DNA from: Vitis vinifera
Lineage: Eukaryota; Streptophyta; Magnoliopsida; Vitales; Vitaceae
NCBI RefSeq assembly: GCF_030704535.1
Contig: NC_081818.1
Coordinates: 25,397,001 to 25,461,000 of the forward strand
Reading direction: 5' to 3'
Length of the DNA: 64,000 bases
Below, one piece after another: positions 57,872 through 64,000 of this stretch; the stretch's first letter is position 1, and each line of letters starts with the position of its first letter. The translations under genes were made by a program, and so were the position numbers. The notes beneath the pieces were generated by a model. It had not been told where the DNA came from. It did no database searches and was given only the letters and a program-made list of their open reading frames with translations.

Positions 57872-58606
57872 TTATGTAAAAGCAAAACATCTAATACTAC
57901 AACATAAAAGAAAAACATCTTCCGGCAAAAACTATAGGTGTATTGTATTTCTTTAAAAATCATTTTTAAAAATTTTGAAGTTTAAGGTGGTAAAAAATTG
58001 TACACATCTTGATTTTTATTTTTTTTAAATAGTTTGAAAAATTATTACTTTCTCAATATAAATTTTTAAGATTTCCTGTATGTTATATAAAAGTTATTAT
58101 TATTTTCTAATTTTAAAAATAGGCATAAAAAAGTATAATATGTACAAATGGAAACTTACAAAATTGTTAAATTCTATTAATTAGATCGATTTTTGAGTTT
58201 CAAATTATATTTGAAAACCGAAAAGTCTTATCCATAAAGTTTTATTTGATTTGAAAAATTAAAGAAATATTAAAAATGGGTTTAATTCAGAAAGATAATA
58301 TTTGCAAATTTTAGGGATGGGATGGGTCCAAACGGACATTTAACTAAGTCATTAATAATTAAATTGGCTTTTAAGTTTCAAAACACCAAATCTTATAAAT
58401 GAAGTTTGATTTGAAATTTGTTCAAATGGATGGAAGGAGAATATTCGAAAAATGTCACTTGTTTATTGGGCCTCATTCACCAACTCCCACTTCTTGCCCT
58501 TTAAGCTTCTAATCCTCATTGTCGGCTTATAGAGATTAACGTGAATATATATATATATATATAATCATCTACTTGATATTCTGATATATGAATGGATACA
58601 TTCTTA
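57736..58606. other. AT-rich spacer before the young copia element
   Basis: Contains an ATT trinucleotide run (57,843-57,872) and an (AT)n run (58,546-58,563). No gene recognised. Confidence 0.5.
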
Positions 58607-58611
58607 ACAAG

Positions 58612-58823
58612 TGTTAGAGTAGATTAGTTAGGATCAGTTAAGAATTAGTTTTGGATTAGTCTTGACAGCTCATGCTTAACAGATTGTAACAGATTGTAAC
58701 AATACTTAAGCTGCAGAAATACAATAGAGAAAACAGAGTGCAGAGCAGAGTCTTTCAGTCAATCTTCCAATAACCTTTTCCACTATCTTCTCTTCATATT
58801 CTTCTTTCTTAAGAATTCTATCA
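58612..58823 (+). repeat. 5' LTR of the young copia element
   Basis: Begins TGTTAGAGTAGATTAG and ends GAATTCTATCA. It has a local duplication AGATTGTAAC (10 bp, two copies) not present in the 3' LTR. Confidence 0.95.
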
Positions 58824-58835
58824 TGGTATCAGAGC
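58824..58835 (+). other. Primer-binding site (initiator tRNA-Met)
   Basis: TGGTATCAGAGC directly follows the LTR; this is the exact complement usual in plant copia elements. Confidence 0.95.
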
Positions 58836-58850
58836 TATGAGTCTTCTTCA

Positions 58851-59183
58851 ATGGAGGCCAATATCAGTCCTGCAATAGCGAACCCTAACCCTAATGCTTT
58901 GTCTTCCACTCGTTTTGTTCCAATTAACTTCAATCACTCACTGTCCGTGAAGCTTGATAACAAGAATTTCTTGATCTGGAAACAACAAATCGTCTCTGCG
59001 ATTCGAGGCTATGGGCTACAGAAATTTGTGTTTAGTGATGATGAAGTACAGTTCAATTTCTCACCAGAGAAGATGCGAGATCTGGAAAAGCAACTAAGGA
59101 ATTCCTCGAGTGGGAACAACAGGATCAACTACTGCTCTCTTGGCTTCTCTCATCTGTTTCTGAGTCAATATTTCCTCGGTTAG
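58851..59183 (+). pseudogene. gag: gag N-terminal part, frameshifted
   Basis: Starts at ATG 58,851 just after the primer site. It encodes MEANISPAIANPNPNALSST followed by the copia gag entry motif LDNKNFLIWKQQI. The protein-like reading leaves this frame at about 59,045 (around GATGATGAAGTACAG) and continues in the frame that carries pol. The tail from there to 59,183 (NSSSGNNRINYCS...) is an out-of-frame artefact. A loss of one base, or gain of two, explains the shift. It is a single lesion, so the element would be defective in Gag unless helped in trans. Confidence 0.85.
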
Positions 59184-59368
59184 TTGGCTATGATACATCC
59201 TTTCTTCTTTGGGGACGATTAGAGCAATACTTTGCGTCTCAGACTCGAGCCAAGGCGAAACAGTTCAAGACTCAACTTCAGCATACCAAGAAGGGAGGTT
59301 CAACAATTGATGAATATCTTGCGAAGATCAAGGTTTGTGTTGATTCACTTGCATCTGTTGGTGTTTCT

Positions 59369-62300
59369 TTGTCAACCAAAGATCATGTTGAATCAATTCT
59401 TGATGGTTTGCCCAATGATTATGAGTCTTTCGTTACCTCAGTCATTTTGAGGAATGATGATTTTTCAGTTGAAGAAATTGAAGCTCTCTTGATGGCTCAT
59501 GAATCTAGAGTTGAGAAGAACAACAATTCTCTTGACTCCTCTCCTTCTGCTCATGTTGCAAGCTCTAACGCTGTAGAAAAAGGGAATCGTTTTAAGCAGG
59601 ATTATTATGCTGCTAACTCTCAAGGTAGTCATTCAGGTTACAATGGTGGTTTTGGACGAGGTGGAGACTTTGGTCGTAGAGGTGGCTTCTATGGTGGTCG
59701 TGGATTCAATTGGAATTACAATGGAAGAAGCAATAGAGGTGGTTTTCGTGGTAGAGGAAACAAAGGTAGTTTTCAAGCAAGACCTCCTTGGAACTCTGAT
59801 AATCAGAATGAGAAACCAGCATGCCAACTGTGTGGTAAAATAGGTCATGTAGTAGCACAGTGCTATTACAGGTTTGACCATACTTTCCAGGTACCACAGA
59901 ATCTGTCAAGCAGGAACTCTTCTCCTCGGGCTTATTACAGCTTTTCACCCCAAGTAAATGGTGTTATCCCAACTTCTGAAGTCTTTAGTGATGACAATTG
60001 GTATCCGGACTCTGGAGCTTCAAACCATGTGACACCTAATCCTGAAAATCTGATGAAAAGTGCTGAGTTTGCTGGGCAAAATCAGGTTCATGTTGGGAAT
60101 GGAACAGGTTTGTCCATTAAGCATATTGGTCAATCTGAATTCTTATCTCCTTTTTCATCTAAACCTCTTTTACTTAATCACTTACTTCATGTACCTTCCA
60201 TTACCAAAAATCTCTTGTCAGTTTCCAAATTTGCAAAGGATAATAAAGTATTTTTTGAATTTCATTCTGATTCCTGTTTTGTCAAGGATCAGGTAACCCA
60301 AGCTGTTCTAATGGTTGGGAAGGTTAGAGATGGATTGTATGCTTTTGACTCCTCACATCTTGCTCTCAGACCAACTCAAAGCTTATCGAAGTCTCCTTCT
60401 GTTGTTGCTAGTTCCTTTTCTTCCAAAGTTTGTACAACTTCTTTGTCATCTACCTTTGATTTGTGGCATAAAAGGTTGGGGCATCCTTCGGCTGCAACAA
60501 TTAAAAATGTTCTGTCCAAATGTAATGTTGCCCATATAAATAAAATGGACTCCAACTTCTGTTCTTCTTGTTGCTTGGGTAAAATACATAGGTTTCCTTT
60601 CTCTTTGTCTCATACAACTTATACCAAACCCCTTGAGTTAATTCATTTAGATTTATGGGGTCCAACCCTGGTATTATCTAATAGTGGATATAGGTATTAT
60701 ATTCACTTTGTGGATGCCTTTTCACGATTTTCTTGGATATTTTTACTCAGAAATAAATCTGAAGCTATCAAAACCTTTGTTAACTTCAAAACTCAGGTGG
60801 AATTGCAATTTGATTTAAAAATCAAGTCCTTGCAAACTGACTGGGGAGGTGAATTTCGTGCTTTTCAATCTTATCTTGCTGAAAATGGCATTGTACATCG
60901 TGTTTCTTGTCCACACACTCAACAACAAAATGGTGTTGCTGAACGGAAGCATAGGACCATAGTTGAACATGGTTTAACTCTTCTCCATACAGCTTCTCTT
61001 CCCCTTAAATTTTGGGATGAATCATTTAGGACTGTTGTTTACCTATCAAATAGGCTTCCCACTGCAATACTTCATCACAAATGTCCCATTGAAGTCTTGT
61101 TCAAGTCCATACCTGACTATTCTTTCCTCAAAGTTTTTGGCTGCTCCTGTTTTCCCAACTTACGTCCCTATAACACCCATAAACTTCAATATAGGAGTGA
61201 AGAATGCACTTTTCTTGGCTATAGTCTAAAACACAAGGGTTACAAATGTATGTCTTCTAATGGTCGAGTCTATATTAGTCATGATGTCATTTTTAATGAA
61301 ACCTCCTTCCCTTATTCTAAAACTATTCAAGTTTCATCTTGTTTACTTTCCACTGTTTCCCCTTCTACTTCTCATTTGTCTCCTTCAGCCTCTCCTCCAG
61401 TATTGTCTCCAACAATGCTGCCAACTCCTACTTCTCCCATTTCTTCAGCTAGGCCAATAAGTGAAATGGATAATATTGTTTCCACTCACCCACATGCACC
61501 TAATAGTGCTGATACTACTCTAACACCTGCACAAGTTGTTTCTAATCCAGTTGCTACTCCTGTACAGCATGTTGTCTCTTCCATTGCAGATGCAAGTGTG
61601 ACTAGGACAATTGCCAAGGATGCTGATAATACTCATCCAATGATTACTAGAGCAAAGAGTGGAATTGTTAAACCCAAAATTTTTATTGCTGCAATAAGAG
61701 AACCTTCAAGTGTTTCAGCTGCCCTTCAACAAGATGAGTGGAAAAAGGCTATGGTGGCTGAGTATGATGCATTACAAAGAAACAACACCTGGTCACTAGT
61801 TCCTTTACCTGCTGGTAGACAGGCTATAGGTTGCAAATGGGTTTACAAAACTAAAGAAAATCCAGATGGCACTGTTCAGAAGTATAAAGCACGATTGGTT
61901 GCCAAAGGCTTTCACCAACAAGCTGGCTTTGATTTCACTGAGACCTTTAGTCCAGTCGTTAAGCCTTCTACAGTAAGAGTTGTCTTCACCATTGCTCTCT
62001 CAAGAAATTGGGCAATCAAGCAACTGGATGTAAATAATGCGTTCCTCAATGGAGATTTGCAAGAAGAGGTGTTCATGCAACAACCACAAGGGTTTATTGA
62101 TGAGCAAAATCCTAATTTGGTTTGTAGACTTCATAAGGCCTTATATGGTTTGAAACAAGCCCCACGAGCCTGGTTTGAGAAACTTCATCGAGCATTATTG
62201 AGTTTTGGATTTGTATCCGCCAAGTCTGACCAGTCACTATTCTTAAGGTTCACTCCTAATCATATTACCTATGTCTTGGTCTACGTTGATGACATTTTGG

Positions 62301-63262
62301 TCATTGGTAGTGACACAGCTGCAATTACTTCCCTAATAGCTCAATTGAACTCAGAATTTTCCTTGAAAGACCTTGGGGAAGTACATTATTTCCTAGGAAT
62401 ACAAGTTTCTCATACCAATAATGGACTACATTTGTCCCAGACTAAATATATTCGAGACTTGCTCCAAAAGACAAAAATGGTGCATTGCAAACCTGCAAGA
62501 ACTCCCCTGCCCACTGGTCTAAAATTGAGAGTTGGAGATGGTGATCCTGTGGAGGATTTACATGGTTATCGGAGTACAGTAGGAGCTCTTCAGTATGTGA
62601 CCATCACAAGGCCGGAGCTCTCCTTCAGTGTGAACAAAGTATGTCAATTTATGCAGAATCCTACAGAGGAGCATTGGAAGGTTGTGAAACGAATCTTGAG
62701 ATATTTACAAGGCACTTTGCAGCATGGTTTGCATTTGAAGAAATCATCCAACCTTGATTTAATTGGATTTTGTGATGCTGATTGGGCATCTGATTTGGAT
62801 GATAGACGCTCAACCTCAGGCCATTGTGTATTTTTGGGACCAAATTTGATATCTTGGCAATCCAAGAAACAACATATTGTTTCAAGGTCTAGCATTGAAA
62901 TTGAATATCGAAGTCTTGCAGGTTTGGTAGCTGAAATCACATGGTTAAGGTCATTGTTGAGTGAGTTGCAACTTCCCCTAGCTAAGCCTCCTTTGGTTTG
63001 GTGTGATAACCTTAGCACGGTTTTGCTGTCTGCAAATCCTGTTCTTCATGCAAGAACAAAGCACATAGAGCTTGATCTCTATTTTGTTCGTGAAAAAGTC
63101 ATTCGGAAGGAGGTAGAGGTTCGCCATGTCCCCTCAGCTGATCAACTTGCAGATGTATTGACAAAGACAGTTTCCTCAACTCAATTTATTGAATTCAGAC
63201 ACAAACTCAGGATAGAAAACCTTTCTACCCTAAGTTTGAGGGGGGATGTTAGAGTAGATTAG
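59369..63262 (+). CDS. pol: Copia gag-pol polyprotein (1,297 aa from this ATG; frame open from 59,045)
   Basis: Encodes, in order (numbering from ATG 59,369): end of gag; a Gly/Arg-rich stretch (about 95-137); zinc knuckle C152-x2-C155-x4-H160-x4-C165; aspartic protease DSGA at 214; integrase HHCC zinc site H367, H372, C398, C401; DDE residues D428 (HLDLWGP), D491 (QTDWGGEF) and E525 (AERKHR); reverse transcriptase with KARLVAKGFHQQ and YVDD at 972-975; RNase H with D1136, E1177 or E1179, and D1213. No internal stop. The frame runs 16 nt into the 3' LTR. All expected catalytic residues are visible. The real start would be the gag ATG at 58,851 but for the frameshift; this ATG is only the first in the open frame. 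Copies its RNA to DNA and integrates it. Confidence 0.95.
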   Translation: MSTKDHVESILDGLPNDYESFVTSVILRNDDFSVEEIEALLMAHESRVEKNNNSLDSSPSAHVASSNAVEKGNRFKQDYYAANSQGSHSGYNGGFGRGGDFGRRGGFYGGRGFNWNYNGRSNRGGFRGRGNKGSFQARPPWNSDNQNEKPACQLCGKIGHVVAQCYYRFDHTFQVPQNLSSRNSSPRAYYSFSPQVNGVIPTSEVFSDDNWYPDSGASNHVTPNPENLMKSAEFAGQNQVHVGNGTGLSIKHIGQSEFLSPFSSKPLLLNHLLHVPSITKNLLSVSKFAKDNKVFFEFHSDSCFVKDQVTQAVLMVGKVRDGLYAFDSSHLALRPTQSLSKSPSVVASSFSSKVCTTSLSSTFDLWHKRLGHPSAATIKNVLSKCNVAHINKMDSNFCSSCCLGKIHRFPFSLSHTTYTKPLELIHLDLWGPTLVLSNSGYRYYIHFVDAFSRFSWIFLLRNKSEAIKTFVNFKTQVELQFDLKIKSLQTDWGGEFRAFQSYLAENGIVHRVSCPHTQQQNGVAERKHRTIVEHGLTLLHTASLPLKFWDESFRTVVYLSNRLPTAILHHKCPIEVLFKSIPDYSFLKVFGCSCFPNLRPYNTHKLQYRSEECTFLGYSLKHKGYKCMSSNGRVYISHDVIFNETSFPYSKTIQVSSCLLSTVSPSTSHLSPSASPPVLSPTMLPTPTSPISSARPISEMDNIVSTHPHAPNSADTTLTPAQVVSNPVATPVQHVVSSIADASVTRTIAKDADNTHPMITRAKSGIVKPKIFIAAIREPSSVSAALQQDEWKKAMVAEYDALQRNNTWSLVPLPAGRQAIGCKWVYKTKENPDGTVQKYKARLVAKGFHQQAGFDFTETFSPVVKPSTVRVVFTIALSRNWAIKQLDVNNAFLNGDLQEEVFMQQPQGFIDEQNPNLVCRLHKALYGLKQAPRAWFEKLHRALLSFGFVSAKSDQSLFLRFTPNHITYVLVYVDDILVIGSDTAAITSLIAQLNSEFSLKDLGEVHYFLGIQVSHTNNGLHLSQTKYIRDLLQKTKMVHCKPARTPLPTGLKLRVGDGDPVEDLHGYRSTVGALQYVTITRPELSFSVNKVCQFMQNPTEEHWKVVKRILRYLQGTLQHGLHLKKSSNLDLIGFCDADWASDLDDRRSTSGHCVFLGPNLISWQSKKQHIVSRSSIEIEYRSLAGLVAEITWLRSLLSELQLPLAKPPLVWCDNLSTVLLSANPVLHARTKHIELDLYFVREKVIRKEVEVRHVPSADQLADVLTKTVSSTQFIEFRHKLRIENLSTLSLRGDVRVD
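63233..63246 (+). other. Polypurine tract of the young copia element
   Basis: AGTTTGAGGGGGGA immediately before the 3' LTR; it primes plus-strand DNA synthesis. Confidence 0.9.
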
Positions 63263-63453
63263 TTAGGATCAGTTAAGAATTAGTTTTGGATTAGTCTTGA
63301 CAGCTCATGCTTAACAGATTGTAACAATACTTAAGCTGCAGAAATACAATAGAGAAAACAAAACAGAGTGCAGAGCAGAGTCTTTCAGTCAATCTTCCAA
63401 TAACCTTTTCCACTATCTTCTCTTCAGATTCTTCTTTCTTAAGAATTCTATCA
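63247..63453 (+). repeat. 3' LTR of the young copia element
   Basis: 207 bp, TGTTAGAGTAG...TTCTATCA. Relative to the 5' LTR it lacks one AGATTGTAAC copy, has an extra 5 bp in GAGAAAACAAAACAGAG, and has G for T at CTTCAGATTC. Confidence 0.95.
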
Positions 63454-63458
63454 ACAAG

Positions 63459-64000
63459 AACTTTAGATGGTTTCACATGCATCATTTGTATAATTAAGTC
63501 ATAACAATTTTGATCTTTACATATTTTTTCCATAAACCTGTTTGATAATGATTTTAAGAGGCATTTTTAGCCTTTCTCAAATCAGTTTCAAACATACTCT
63601 TAGATTGATATGGGGATTGTCCTGCTGCTTTTAGTAAAGTTTTACAAAAAAGATCAGGCAATTTGTCAAAGCATTTTAAAGAAGAAAAGACAACCAAGGA
63701 TGAGTTGATGGAATCTATTCAATTGCAAAAGCTACGCTGCACTGAACTGCACTGCACTTTTCCTGACTACTCAGATCTCGCCACCTTGTTTTGTCGGGTA
63801 ATCCAATTCCCCGGCATCACATCTCCGATCTACCTCCTCAGCGGATCAGTGGATAGCCTTCACCACCAGCTCACGCTCCAAGCTCAGCAATCGAAGACTC
63901 AAAATCGACATTTCAAAGGAAGAGATCTGCGATCCGTATATTTGATAACAAAACATCACCAGCTACATCAAAGCGAAAACCTAAAAACAAAATCAAAAGC
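63459..64000. other. Right edge; no supported gene
   Basis: The last 300 bp are GC-richer than the intergenic background. On the minus strand they read like a gene leader or 5' exon, with a short MSILSLRLLSLERELVVKAI frame that soon stops. The gene, if any, continues outside the window or is spliced; I cannot assign it. Confidence 0.3.

Larger units (their letters stand above)
58612..63453 (+). mobile_element. Young, nearly complete Ty1/copia LTR retrotransposon (4.84 kb)
   Basis: Flanked by the 5-bp target duplication ACAAG (58,607-58,611 and 63,454-63,458). LTRs of 212 and 207 bp have TG...CA ends. The primer-binding site lies next to the 5' LTR and the polypurine tract next to the 3' LTR. 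The internal region encodes gag, zinc knuckle, protease, integrase, reverse transcriptase and RNase H in copia order. The two LTRs differ by one substitution, one 10-bp duplication (5' copy) and one 5-bp insertion (3' copy), which points to a recent insertion. The one visible coding lesion is a frameshift in gag near 59,045. Confidence 0.97.

Noticed and set aside
59045..59183. Programmed frameshift in the young copia gag
   Set aside because: The shift lies inside the gag domain, not at a gag-pol junction, and there is no slippery heptamer. A mutation is more likely.
1..64000. CRISPR arrays, rRNA, tRNA genes or organelle DNA insertions
   Set aside because: Nothing with those signatures was seen. 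The tRNA-like matches are only retrotransposon primer-binding sites.

Overview
This is plant nuclear DNA from a dicot, most likely a woody eudicot of the grapevine (Vitis) type. The species is an inference from general familiarity, not a search. The evidence is a MIR171 hairpin, a seven-exon MIKC MADS-box gene with GT-AG introns, two DUF3339 membrane-peptide genes, very AT-rich spacers and many LTR retrotransposons in all states of decay. There are no bacterial operons, CRISPR arrays, rRNA genes or recognisable tRNA genes.

Left part (1-19,586). A MIR171 precursor lies on the minus strand at about 745-832. It is followed by a six-unit degenerate tandem array (1,330-2,660), an unexplained hairpin (3,641-3,779) and a compact intronless gene for a 114-aa plant protein of unknown function (8,359-8,703). 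Next come a dispersed repeat with GTTGGATC-like words (10,240-11,370) and a 3.5-kb element with long terminal inverted repeats and an apparent 9-bp target duplication (11,656-15,178, MULE-like). Within that element are 316-bp tandem repeats. A two-exon coding candidate (15,813-16,106) and an array of palindromic units (17,940-18,640) follow.

Middle part (19,587-45,501). One MADS-box gene, FLC-like by exon layout and sequence, spans almost 26 kb. Exon 1 encodes the whole MADS domain. Exons 2-7 lie 24.2 kb downstream within 1.5 kb, and all splice phases join into a 205-aa protein. Intron 1 has been filled by retrotransposons: a decayed Ty3/gypsy element (minus), at least three decayed Ty1/copia pieces (minus), one decayed copia on the plus strand joined to a foreign gag fragment, a small TRIM-like element and inverted copies of repeats also found upstream.

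Right part (45,502-64,000). A small membrane-protein-like pseudogene (46,001-46,320) is followed by two head-to-head DUF3339 genes (47,205-47,414 minus; 48,565-48,777 plus). Beyond these are copia gag and LTR remnants (50,436-52,440), an LTR-like segment (53,240-54,480), a GC-rich patch (55,600-55,920), interleaved long inverted repeats (56,643-57,735) and a young, nearly intact Ty1/copia element (58,612-63,453). Its LTRs differ by one substitution and two indels, and its only visible lesion is a frameshift in gag.

The host genes do not form a pathway. MIR171 (post-transcriptional control of GRAS factors) and the FLC-like factor (typically flowering or dormancy timing) are both developmental regulators, but no functional link is visible here. 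I found no clear new multi-gene system. The most notable items are the TE-loaded MADS intron with a duplicated acceptor, the MULE-like element and the palindromic or foldback repeats.
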